Part shown: one piece after another, positions 1 through 8,616 of the stretch | Position numbering within the stretch: the first letter of the stretch is position 1 | Layout: the number at the start of each line of letters is the position of its first letter | Source: Roseibaca sp. Y0-43 | Lineage (GTDB): Bacteria > Pseudomonadota > Alphaproteobacteria > Rhodobacterales > Rhodobacteraceae | Length of the DNA: 64,000 nucleotides | Direction: 5' to 3' | Assembly (NCBI RefSeq): GCF_020667835.1 | Contig: NZ_JAFMPR010000006.1 | Coordinates: 1 to 64,000 of the forward strand | Position numbers and translations under genes: made by a program | The notes under the pieces: model-generated | What the model was told of the DNA's origin: nothing | The model's database searches: none | The model's input: the letters and a program-made list of their open reading frames with translations, nothing else

Positions 1-95
1 GAAGCAGAGGAGGCGTTCTATGCAAACCTGAACACACTCGATATGGTCGCCTGAAAAATGAACAAATCACCCTCCGGTAAACCCGGGGCGGTTCA
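1..95 (+). mobile_element. Right end of an IS3-family insertion sequence (transposase OrfB C-terminus plus terminal repeat)
   Basis: The first frame reads EAEEAFYANLNTLDMVA and stops at 52-54. This resembles the C-terminal tail of IS3-family OrfB (DDE/rve) transposases. The DNA after it runs to CCCGGGGCGGTTCA, ending in CA at 95, as IS3-type right inverted repeats do; the complement begins TGAACCGCCCCGGG, a familiar IS3-family end in this order. From 96 the sequence reads in frame into a type III restriction gene, so the junction is placed at 95/96. The body of the element and its left end lie outside the window. The family call rests on recognising a short tail and end motif. Confidence 0.6.
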
Positions 96-2107
96 AGAGA
101 AAAGAAGCCGAAGAAAACCGCGAAGCTGCGCGTTTGTGGATTTCGGGGATTGAAGCAGCGAAGCGGCGTCTTGGCCTGCTGGCCGTCTATGACCTCTCGG
201 CCACGCCATTCTTCCTTGCCGGATCGGGTTGGCCAGAAGGGGTGCTGTTTCCGTGGGTGGTCTCCGACTTCTCGCTGATGGACGCGATCGAATGTGGCAT
301 CGTGAAACTACCGCGCGTGCCGGTCGCGGACAATCTGCCGGGCCAGCCAGAGCCATTGTACCGCAACCTTTGGAAGGCCATCGGGAAGAAAATGCCCAAA
401 AAGACCAAGGGCGCCCTTCCTGATCCGCAGAAGCTTCCGATGGAGCTGAAAACGGCCATCGATGCACTTTACGGCCATTATGAAAAGACGTTTGATCTAT
501 GGCAAAAGGAGCAGGTGGGCATCCCGCCGGTCTTCATCGTCGTATGCAACAACACCACCAACTCAGAACTGCTGCGCGACTATATCGCCGGATATGAGCG
601 GGAGGATGCGGACGGCAATCTTGAAACGGTTCATGGCAAATGCGGGCTCTTCTCGAATTTCTCGACCGATGGGGAACGCCTGCCGCGCCCGCGCACGGTC
701 CTGATCGACAGCGCCACACTGGAAGCCGGTGGCGACATCGACAAATCCTTCCGCGATGCCCATGCCGCCGAGATCGAGGCGTTTCGCCGCGAACAGGCCG
801 AACGTGGCATGGCCAGCGACATCACCGACGCAGATGTGTTGCGCGAGGTGATGAACACCGTGGGCAAGCGGGGCCGCCTTGGCGAACAAGTGCGCTGCGT
901 GGTGTCGGTCTCAATGCTCACCGAAGGCTGGGATGCCAATAATGTGACCCATATCCTCGGCCTGCGGGCCTTTGGCACCAAGCTGATCTGCGAGCAGGTG
1001 ATTGGCCGCGCCCTGCGCCGCCTGTCCTATGATGTGGATGACGACGGCTTTTTCCGTACCGAATACGCCGATATCATGGGGATCGATGGGCTGAATTTCT
1101 CGGACGGGCCGCGTGTCGCCCCGCCGCAACCGCCGCGGGACATCATCGGTGTCCGCGCCGTCACCCCTGAACGTGACGCTCTCGAGATCACCTTTCCCCG
1201 TGTTCAAGGCTACACCGCAGATCTGCCGCCAGATCGGCTGGATGCTGATTTCTCCGGTCTGGAGCCTTACGTTCTAACCCCCGAAAAGGTGGCCGCCACG
1301 GTTGTCACCATGCAAGGCATCGTGGGTGCCACGGAAATCCTGACGCTCGATTACCTCAAAGCACAGCGCAACTCGACCATTGCCGCCAATATCGCCAAGC
1401 ACATGATCTTCGAGAAGCTGCGCGACGCCAATGAAGCCCCGCGGATGCACCTGTTCCCTGCTGCCAAACGCATCGTCAACCAATGGCTGAACGAGGGGCA
1501 TCTGGTCACCAAGGGCGGGACCATGCCAGCCCAACTTCTTTACCGCGAACTTGCGGATGAGGTCTGCGACATCATCTTCGGCGCATTGATCGACAAACCG
1601 GGGGGCGAGCGCATTCTGCGGGCGTTGCTTGATCCCTACAACCCTCTCGGCTCCACCCGCGATGTGAGTTTCAACACCTCCAAGACCACGCGATATCACC
1701 CGCGCCCAGACAAATCCCACATCAACTGGATCATCACCGACAGTGATTGGGAGGACAAACTCGCCGCGGAAATAGAACAACACCCGCGCGTGGTCGCCTA
1801 TGCCAAGAACCACAATCTGGGCTTCGAGATCCCCTATCTGGTCGAAGGCTCACCCCGCGCCTACAGGCCCGATTTCCTGATCCGGCTGAACACGCCCGAA
1901 CCCACCACCCTGATCGTCGAGGTCAAGGGCTTTCGTGGCCATGACGCCATGCTCAAGGCCGACACCGCCCGCAACAAATGGGTGCCTGCGATCAACCGCT
2001 TGGGTCGCTATGGCCGCTGGGGCTTTGCCGAGCTGCGATCCGTCCATGATTTTGGGCCGGAACTGGATGCCGCCATCACCGCCATGGTGCAGGTGGAACC
2101 GGCATGA
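96..2107 (+). pseudogene. Type III restriction enzyme Res subunit, 5' part lost at an IS junction
   Basis: The reading frame is open from the IS junction, begins KRKEAEENREAARLW and runs about 670 codons. It keeps the later SF2 helicase motifs: DLSATPFF (motif III-like), TEGWDANNVTH (motif V) and QVIGRALRR (motif VI), and a C-terminal PD-(D/E)XK nuclease signature, PDF followed about 17 residues later by EVKG. The front third, with Walker A (GxGKT) and the DEAH box, is missing, so ATP-dependent translocation and cleavage should be lost. The nearest start, TTG at 134, has no good Shine-Dalgarno and lies inside the conserved helicase fold, so it is probably not a natural start. The rest shows no further frameshift, which suggests a recent insertion. 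Intact relatives are about 900-1,000 residues. Confidence 0.8.
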
Positions 2108-2237
2108 CCAGAAAATTCTTGAAATCCGGTATGGTTCATGACCACATGCAACACATCCGCCCCTTGGCAGTAAGCACCGTTCCTCGTGATCTTGGACAGT
2201 GCCGATCCCTTGGGGCTTTTTCTTTTGGGTGGCCCGC

Positions 2238-2954
2238 ATGAGCCGGGTGGCCATTCTGATTGACGGGGGCTACCTGCTCAAACGCTTGGGCAGTGTCAGG
2301 CCAAAGACCGACACAACCGATGCCAATGCTGTCATCCGCGACATTGCCCGCCTGATCTCGTCGCATCTGCATCAGATCAACAAGGTGGCACGCGCCCCCC
2401 ATCCGCGCAGCCTGCTGTATCGTGCCTTCTACTACGATGCCCGGCCTTATCTGGACAAAGGGCACCTGCCGATCAGCAAGCGCAGCATTGATTACGCCAA
2501 AACCGATATCGCCAAATTCCACACCGCCCTGCACGATAACCTGCGCCGCATGCCCAACATGGCCGTCCGTCTGGGCGAGGTGCGCCGCGATCCTGACAGC
2601 CTGTGGGAGTTGAAACCTGCCATCCTGCAAGCCCTGCTCAAGGGCAAGCGTGACTTTGCCACGCTGACCGACGCCGATTTCCGCCCCACCTTTCGCCAAA
2701 AGGCCGTGGATATGCGCATCGGGCTGGATATCGCCTCGATCACCCTGAAACGGCAGGCCGACACCATTGTTCTGGTCGCGGGCGACAGTGATTTCGTGCC
2801 CGCCGCGAAGCTGGCCCGCCGCGAAGGGGTAAAGATCGTCCTTGATCCGCTGTGGCGGCAGGTCGATCCGGGATTGTTTGAACATATTGACGGGCTGTTC
2901 AGCGGGTTCAAGAACCCTGCACGCCCCCTGCCCTTGCCAGAGGAAGACCAATGA
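2238..2954 (+). CDS. NYN-domain (LabA/DUF88-like) putative nuclease
   Basis: This 238-residue protein carries the NYN (PIN-like) fold signature: an N-terminal hydrophobic strand ending in Asp (VAILIDGGYLL, Asp9) and a central strand with the GDSDF acidic motif near residues 182-186, followed by A-LARREGVKIVL. Family members are metal-dependent RNases or suspected nucleases. The ATG at 2238 is preferred over an upstream ATG at 2199 because the conserved domain begins at once. Its stop overlaps the start of the type III methyltransferase gene by 4 bp (ATGA), so the two are probably translated together. That coupling suggests a job tied to the modification system, perhaps cleaving nucleic acid or controlling mod expression; this is inference. 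The specific substrate is unknown. Confidence 0.75.
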   Translation: MSRVAILIDGGYLLKRLGSVRPKTDTTDANAVIRDIARLISSHLHQINKVARAPHPRSLLYRAFYYDARPYLDKGHLPISKRSIDYAKTDIAKFHTALHDNLRRMPNMAVRLGEVRRDPDSLWELKPAILQALLKGKRDFATLTDADFRPTFRQKAVDMRIGLDIASITLKRQADTIVLVAGDSDFVPAAKLARREGVKIVLDPLWRQVDPGLFEHIDGLFSGFKNPARPLPLPEEDQ

Positions 2955-5758
2955 CCGACCGCAAAACCCCGATCGACCCGATCACCCATCCCGGCACCCG
3001 CGCCAATATCCCCACGCCCGAACTCGCGCCTATGATGGACCCGAACGACGCAAAGCCGATCAAGGCCGCCTACGCCCTGCGCAACCCCGATCTGGACCCG
3101 CAGATCATCTGGCGCGGCAAGGATATCGATCAGGCCGCCGTCACCGTCGATGCGCCGCCCATCTACCTGCAAGAGCAGGTCCACCCCAAGGCCATTATCG
3201 AAGACCTGCGCGCGGGCAACAAACGCAATGGCGAAGGTGGGGGCGCAAGCCTCTTTGACCATTTCGGCATCACCGATGAGGACCGCGAGGCCGAGGTGGA
3301 GTTCTACCGCCATTCCACCCGCTGGTCGAACCGGATGATCCTGGGCGACGGGTTGCAGGTGATGGCGTCACTGGCCGAGCGTGAGGGGCTGAAGGGCCAG
3401 GTGCAGGCGATCTATATCGACCCGCCCTATGGGATCAAATTCAACAGTAACTTCCAGTGGTCCACCACGTCCCGCGATGTGAAGGATGGCAATCTGGATC
3501 ACCTGACGCGGGAACCCGAACAGGTGAAGGCGTTTCGCGACACATGGCGCGATGGCATCCATTCCTATCTGCAATATCTGCGCGACCGTCTGGTGGTGGC
3601 GCGGGAATTGCTGACCGAGAGCGGGTCATGCTTTGTCCAGATCGGGGATGAGAATGTCCACCGCGTGCGGGCGCTGATGGATGAGGTGTTCGGGGAGGAG
3701 AATTTTGTTTCAGAGATCACCGTGCAGAAAACGGGGGGGCAGCCCGGGTTACACATAGCAAATGCCTCAGATTTCATCCTTTATTACGGAAAAAACAAAT
3801 CTCAGATCAAGTTTCGTCGTCAATTCCGTGAAAAGGTCCAAGGTGTTGGCGCTGGATCTGGAGCGCGGTATTCGCAATCAAACGATGATGGCCGATACTT
3901 TCAATTAGACAATTTCACTTCCGCGCGTCCGCCAGGATACTTTCCGATTCAGGTCGAAGGTAGAGAGTTTTTCCCAGGAAAGCGCTATTGGACCACGGGT
4001 GAAATTGGTGCTCGCTTATTAACGAAAGCGGGCCGCCTTTCGCCTGCAACAACAACGCTTCGCTACCGGCGTTTCATCGACGATTTTCCTGCCTATCAGA
4101 TTACGAACCTTTGGACCGATACAGCCGGCGCTGGTGGACGCGTTTATGTTGTGCAAACCTCAGAGACCGTTATACAACGCTGCCTCCTCATGGCCACCGA
4201 TCCCGGCGATCTGGTGCTCGATCCCACCTGCGGCTCTGGCACCACCGCTTATGTCGCCGAACAATGGGGCCGCCGCTGGATCACGATTGACACATCCCGC
4301 GTGGCGCTGGCCCTTGCCCGCGCCCGCATCATGGGCGCGAAATACCCGTGGTATATTCTGGCCGACAGCGCGGATGGGCAGCGGAAAGAGGCCGAGGTGA
4401 CACGCTCCAGCCCCGCCACCACGCCAACCTATAACGATATCCGCCACGGTTTCGTCTATGAGCGCGTGCCCCATATCACCCTGAAATCCATCGCCAACAA
4501 CACCGAAATCGACACGATCTGGGACAACCTGCAACCGGCAGTCGAGGACGCCCGCGCGGCGCTGAACGCAGCCCTACGCGGCCACCAAACCCCGTTCGAA
4601 GTGCAAACCGGCGGCCGCAAAGGCGCGGAAATCGACTTCACCGCAACGGGAGAGGTTGAACTGCCCAGCGGCGAGATGGCCCCGGCAAACGGCTTCATGG
4701 AATGGGAAATCCCCCGCGACGCGCCGGACGGCTGGCCGCAGGCCGCCAAGGAGGCGCTGGCGCAATTCTGGGAAGCCCGCATCGCCCGCCAACGCGAGAT
4801 TGACGCCAGCATCGCGGCGAAGGCCGAGTTCGAATTCCTCTATGACAAACCGTTCGAGGATAAAAAACGCATCCGCGTGGCGGGGCCGTTCACCGTGGAA
4901 AGCCTGTCGCCCCACCGCACCCAAGCCGTGAATGAATATGGCGAATTGATCGACGAACATGACGCCGCCCAAGGCGCCCGCAAAGGTGCGACCGAGGCCG
5001 AGAATTACCGCGAGGCGATGCTGGAGAACCTGCGCAAGGCCGGTGTGCAGCAATCAGGCCGCGAGGACGCGATCCATTTCACCAGCCTCGTGCCATGGGC
5101 CGGTGACTGGATCAGCGCCGAGGCCCGCTACATGGAAGGCGAGGTCGAGCGCCGCGCAGGCGTCTTCATCGGCCCCGAATACGGCACCGTGCAACGCGCC
5201 GATCTGGTCGCCTGCGCGCGCGAGGCCGCAGATGCGGGGTTTGACATCGTCATCGCCTGCGCTTTCAACTTCGATGCGCACACCGCCGAGTTCCGCAAAC
5301 TGGGGAGGTTGCCGATCCTGCATGCCCGCATGAACCCCGATCTGCACATGGCCGGCGATCTGAAAGCAGGGGGCGGCAACCTGTTCGTGGTGTTTGGTGA
5401 GCCGGATATCGAACTGCGCGAAGAAGGCGGCATGTATCGGGTCGAGCTGCGCGGGGTGGATATCTTCAAACCCGCGACAGGGCAGGTGGTGGCGTCAGAG
5501 CCCGATGACATCGCCTGCTGGTTCATCGATACGGATTATAATGAGGAGTCATTCTTCGTCCGCCACGCCTATTTTCCGGGGGCCGAGGTGCCTTACAAGC
5601 AGTTGAAGACGACGCTTAAGGGTGAGGTGGATCAAGAGGCATGGGATAGTCTGAAACACACGGTGTCGCGGCCCTTCGCGCGGCCGAAATCAGGGCGGAT
5701 CGCGGTAAAGGTGATAAACCATCTGGGGGATGAAGTTATGAAGGTGATGGGGGTTTGA
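2951..5758 (+). CDS. mod: Type III DNA-methyltransferase (Mod), adenine-specific
   Basis: A 935-residue N6-adenine methyltransferase of the beta class. The catalytic motif IV DPPY (residues 157-160, in YIDPPYGIKFNS) comes before the AdoMet motif I (DPTCGSGTT, from residue 424), the order typical of type III Mod proteins. The segment between them is the target-recognition domain. It is long (about residues 255-410) and visibly richer in A+T than the flanks, as if exchanged by recombination. A C-terminal extension of about 500 residues follows, larger than in classical Mod (about 650 residues) and typical of the BPTD-like group. The frame is intact although the Res partner is broken, so the protein may now act as an orphan methylase. 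It is translationally coupled to the NYN gene upstream. Confidence 0.9.
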   Translation: MTDRKTPIDPITHPGTRANIPTPELAPMMDPNDAKPIKAAYALRNPDLDPQIIWRGKDIDQAAVTVDAPPIYLQEQVHPKAIIEDLRAGNKRNGEGGGASLFDHFGITDEDREAEVEFYRHSTRWSNRMILGDGLQVMASLAEREGLKGQVQAIYIDPPYGIKFNSNFQWSTTSRDVKDGNLDHLTREPEQVKAFRDTWRDGIHSYLQYLRDRLVVARELLTESGSCFVQIGDENVHRVRALMDEVFGEENFVSEITVQKTGGQPGLHIANASDFILYYGKNKSQIKFRRQFREKVQGVGAGSGARYSQSNDDGRYFQLDNFTSARPPGYFPIQVEGREFFPGKRYWTTGEIGARLLTKAGRLSPATTTLRYRRFIDDFPAYQITNLWTDTAGAGGRVYVVQTSETVIQRCLLMATDPGDLVLDPTCGSGTTAYVAEQWGRRWITIDTSRVALALARARIMGAKYPWYILADSADGQRKEAEVTRSSPATTPTYNDIRHGFVYERVPHITLKSIANNTEIDTIWDNLQPAVEDARAALNAALRGHQTPFEVQTGGRKGAEIDFTATGEVELPSGEMAPANGFMEWEIPRDAPDGWPQAAKEALAQFWEARIARQREIDASIAAKAEFEFLYDKPFEDKKRIRVAGPFTVESLSPHRTQAVNEYGELIDEHDAAQGARKGATEAENYREAMLENLRKAGVQQSGREDAIHFTSLVPWAGDWISAEARYMEGEVERRAGVFIGPEYGTVQRADLVACAREAADAGFDIVIACAFNFDAHTAEFRKLGRLPILHARMNPDLHMAGDLKAGGGNLFVVFGEPDIELREEGGMYRVELRGVDIFKPATGQVVASEPDDIACWFIDTDYNEESFFVRHAYFPGAEVPYKQLKTTLKGEVDQEAWDSLKHTVSRPFARPKSGRIAVKVINHLGDEVMKVMGV

Positions 5759-5773
5759 GAGGAAGGAACCAGA

Positions 5774-6055
5774 ATGACACAGAAAGGCGGGATGAATGGT
5801 GTTCACCAAGTTCATTTTTGGGGCGCGAAAGATCGTGAGCAGACCATTGAAGAGAGGGAGTATGTAGGAACGTTGCCAACAAAACTCACAGAGGCTCGAT
5901 TGGAAGCCCTCAAAAGAACTCAGTTAATTCATGCATTTTATGCAAATGCTCCAGATACTAGGAAACTCGGGAAAGCAAAGCGTGAGCAGGTGATTGACCG
6001 TTTTTTGAAGAGCAAAAGATGGCAGAGAATTGCCGAAAGAATCCTTGAAGAATGA
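5774..6055 (+). CDS. Small charged protein of unknown function, coupled to RelE-like/helicase gene
   Basis: A 93-residue, mostly helical and charged protein that I do not recognise. A strong Shine-Dalgarno (GAGGAAGG) lies 8 bases before the ATG. Its stop overlaps the start of the next gene (ATGA at 6052-6055), so the two are probably co-translated. The C-terminal half is rich in Lys/Arg and Glu (KAKREQVIDRFLKSKRW). The DNA is clearly more AT-rich than its neighbours. Because the downstream protein begins with a RelE-like domain, this small upstream protein could be an antitoxin-like partner. That is inference from position and size; no known antitoxin fold, such as ribbon-helix-helix, is evident. 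Confidence 0.6.
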   Translation: MTQKGGMNGVHQVHFWGAKDREQTIEEREYVGTLPTKLTEARLEALKRTQLIHAFYANAPDTRKLGKAKREQVIDRFLKSKRWQRIAERILEE

Positions 6056-8046
6056 CCTTCCGCATCGCTGACACCTTCTCTGATGCCCTCGCGCGTCTGA
6101 CTACGCAGGAGCAGAAAGCCGTCAAGACCGCCGCTTTCGATCTGCAAATGAACCCTGCCAGCCCGGGCCTGTCGATGCACCGCGTGGACCGCGCCCGCGA
6201 CAAGGGGTTCTGGACCGCGCGTGTGAACAGCGACATCCGGTTGGTGCTGCACAAACAGGGGGGTGATACGCTGCTGGCCTGGGTCGGTCATCACGACGAT
6301 GCCTATGCTTGGGCTGAAAGTCGCCGGATCGACACCCACCCGCGCACGGGGGCGGCGCAGATCGTTGAAATCCGCGAGACTGTGCAAGAGGTGGTGATCC
6401 AGCGTTACGTCGAAGAAGCGATCCGCCTGCCACGTCTGTTTCAGGGTGAAAGCGATGACAGCCTGTTGTCCTGGGGTGTGCCCGAGGATTGGCTGGACAT
6501 TGTGCGGGACGCGACCGAAGACACGGTTCTGGATATTGCCAGCCACCTGCCCGCCGAAGCTGCCGAAGCCATCCTGCAAGCCGCCACAGGCACACGCCCC
6601 ACTCCTGTGCTGGTTGCGGCTGGCATAGATCCCTTTGCCCACCCCGATGCTGGCCGCCGTTTCCGCGTGATGGAAAACGTCGAGGAGTTGCGTGCGGCGC
6701 TGGAGGCCCCATGGGAGCGCTGGACCGTCTATCTTCACCCCGCCCAGCGCGAATATGTCGAGCGCGATTTCAATGGCCCGGCGCGTGTGATCGGGTCTGC
6801 CGGGACCGGTAAGACGGTTGTTGCACTGCACCGAGCCGTGCGACTGGCGCAGGACCCCAAGGCGCGGGTTCTGCTGACGACATTTAATTCGCGCTTGTCA
6901 GAAGCCTTGGCGCGCAAGCTGCCATTGCTGGCAACTGAAGACCTGCGCGCGCGTATTCATGTTGCGGCCTTAGCCGATGTGATCCGTGACCTGCATCAGC
7001 AAGCATTTGGGCCGACCGCGTTGGTTACTGAAGAAAATCTGTCAGAACTGCTGGGACAGGCAGTCGCCAAGACAGGTGCGCCGTTGTCTGTCGATTTCCT
7101 GCGAGACGAGTGGTCCTTGATTGTTGATGCTTGGAATGTGCGCGATTGGGAGAGCTATCGTGATCTGCCGCGACTGGGCCGCAAGGTCCGATTGCCTGCT
7201 GCGCGCAGAGAGGCTGCATGGTCTGTGTTTTCTGCTCTGCGCACAGCCCTCGCTGCGCACAACCTCAAGACTGAGGCGCAGTTGGCACATGAACTGGCTG
7301 GCACAGAAGCGCTGCCGTTTTCACATGCTGTGATTGATGAGGCGCAGGACATCTCTGTGCCGGAACTCCTGCTTCTCGGGCGTGTGTTGGGCGCCGTGGA
7401 GAACGGACTATTTTTTGCGGGCGATATTGGCCAAAGGATTTTTCGCGCGCCATTTCCGTGGGGCGCAACCGGAGTGGAGATCCGGGGAAGATCTCGGAGC
7501 CTGAAGGTGAATTACCGCACATCGCATCAGATCCGGCGTTGCAGTGACAACCTGTTGCCCGAAACATTGGTGGAACCTGATGGCAGTGAAGAAAACCGAC
7601 TGGGCGTCACATCGGTTTTTGAGGGAGCCGTGCCCAGGATCGGCAAGTTTGCGAATCGGACGGATGAAATCGCTGCACTTCAGGCTTGGATTGGCAAACT
7701 TCAATCTCAAGGCGTCGATGCGGCTGATATTATGGTTTTGGTGCGCACCCCGGCCTTGGCTGACGCACTTGCGCCAATGATCGATGCCAAGATCATGCCG
7801 ATGCATGATGCCAAAGGTGCTGAATACCGTGCTGTCGCGGTCATTGCCCTTGATCAGGATATTGTGCCGCTTGCCGAGCGCTTGCTGACTGCACAGGATG
7901 AAGGACAACTTGACGAGATACTGAATACAGATCGCCACCTGCTCTACGTCGCCGCGTCGCGTGCAAGGGATTTCCTTTGGCTTTCTGGTGTACACCCAGT
8001 GTCGGAATTTCTTGAGGACCTTTTTGAAAGTAGCTCAAATGTTTGA
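6052..8046 (+). CDS. RelE-like domain fused to UvrD/Rep-type SF1 helicase
   Basis: A 664-residue fusion. Residues 1 to about 90 look like a RelE/YafQ-type toxin fold: FWTARVNSDIRLVLHKQ then WVGHHDDAYAWAE, with the expected basic strand and His-Asp-x-Tyr-type end. A linker of about 140 residues follows, then an SF1 helicase with Walker A GSAGTGKT (248-255), Walker B IDEAQD (428-433), the GDIGQRIF and VNYRTS motifs, a motif V-like HDAKGAEY, and YVAASRARDFLWL (motif VI, near 632). All core helicase motifs are present, so ATPase activity is likely. Whether the RelE-like part cuts mRNA or only binds ribosomes or RNA is not evident. It starts inside the stop of the 93-residue gene and is the fifth gene of the island. 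Confidence 0.8.
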   Translation: MTFRIADTFSDALARLTTQEQKAVKTAAFDLQMNPASPGLSMHRVDRARDKGFWTARVNSDIRLVLHKQGGDTLLAWVGHHDDAYAWAESRRIDTHPRTGAAQIVEIRETVQEVVIQRYVEEAIRLPRLFQGESDDSLLSWGVPEDWLDIVRDATEDTVLDIASHLPAEAAEAILQAATGTRPTPVLVAAGIDPFAHPDAGRRFRVMENVEELRAALEAPWERWTVYLHPAQREYVERDFNGPARVIGSAGTGKTVVALHRAVRLAQDPKARVLLTTFNSRLSEALARKLPLLATEDLRARIHVAALADVIRDLHQQAFGPTALVTEENLSELLGQAVAKTGAPLSVDFLRDEWSLIVDAWNVRDWESYRDLPRLGRKVRLPAARREAAWSVFSALRTALAAHNLKTEAQLAHELAGTEALPFSHAVIDEAQDISVPELLLLGRVLGAVENGLFFAGDIGQRIFRAPFPWGATGVEIRGRSRSLKVNYRTSHQIRRCSDNLLPETLVEPDGSEENRLGVTSVFEGAVPRIGKFANRTDEIAALQAWIGKLQSQGVDAADIMVLVRTPALADALAPMIDAKIMPMHDAKGAEYRAVAVIALDQDIVPLAERLLTAQDEGQLDEILNTDRHLLYVAASRARDFLWLSGVHPVSEFLEDLFESSSNV

Positions 8047-8111
8047 ATTATCACCAAACTCTGCATGGTAGATGTGCAGCCAAAGATATGTGCCTTGACT
8101 GAAGTTGTGCA

Positions 8112-8579
8112 ATGACCGTCACGGACTGGACAGAAGTCACCAACCACCTAGATGCACTCTATGCCGCGTCCGAGGGGTTGGAGACGATCTTCGCGGGCCG
8201 CAAATTCACCCTCGATGGTCATCTGGTCGGTAGCATCGGCGAGGTGGTCGCGGCCTATATGTTCGGGCTTGAGCTGATGCCCGCCTCGACCCTCGGCCAT
8301 GACGCTATGGCCCCGGATGGGCGGCGGGTGGAAATAAAACTGACCCAGGGCAAATCCGTCGCCCTGCGCCATGCCCCCGAACATCTGATCGCCCTGCATC
8401 GCCCCAAGGGTGGCCCTGTAAGAGTGGTGTATAACGGCCCCGGCGGGGTGGTCTGGGATGCCTGCGGAAAACCCCAGAAGAACGGCCAGCGCCCCATTTC
8501 CCTTACGCGGCTGCGCGCATTGAATGCCGCACTGACAGATGCCGCGCGCCTGCCGCTATTGCGAGAGCCACCTGTTTGA
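8112..8579 (+). CDS. Small PD-(D/E)XK-like protein (DUF6998-like)
   Basis: A 155-residue protein. The middle carries a plausible restriction-endonuclease-like active site: Glu44 in SIGEVVAAYMF, Asp64 in LGHDA, and Glu74-x-Lys76 in VEIKLTQG, the spacing seen in compact PD-(D/E)XK proteins. It resembles the family now called DUF6998, small proteins often found near restriction genes; that assignment is from memory of the motif. It follows the helicase gene by 65 bases, a short AT-rich gap with no clear Shine-Dalgarno. It may supply or help a nuclease activity in the island. Cleavage has not been inferred from anything beyond these residues. Confidence 0.6.
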   Translation: MTVTDWTEVTNHLDALYAASEGLETIFAGRKFTLDGHLVGSIGEVVAAYMFGLELMPASTLGHDAMAPDGRRVEIKLTQGKSVALRHAPEHLIALHRPKGGPVRVVYNGPGGVVWDACGKPQKNGQRPISLTRLRALNAALTDAARLPLLREPPV

Positions 8580-8616
8580 GGGGCTAAGGATTATCATTTC
8601 AAAACAGGAATTTCCG

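Noticed and set aside
134-2107. Treating the TTG at 134 as the real start of a 657-residue restriction protein
   Set aside because: The frame is open back to the IS junction, the TTG lies inside the conserved helicase region, and no Shine-Dalgarno is present; a broken gene explains it better.
2036-2240. Terminator between the Res remnant and the NYN gene
   Set aside because: The T-rich end (GGGGCTTTTTCTTTT) has only a three-pair stem before it, too weak to call.
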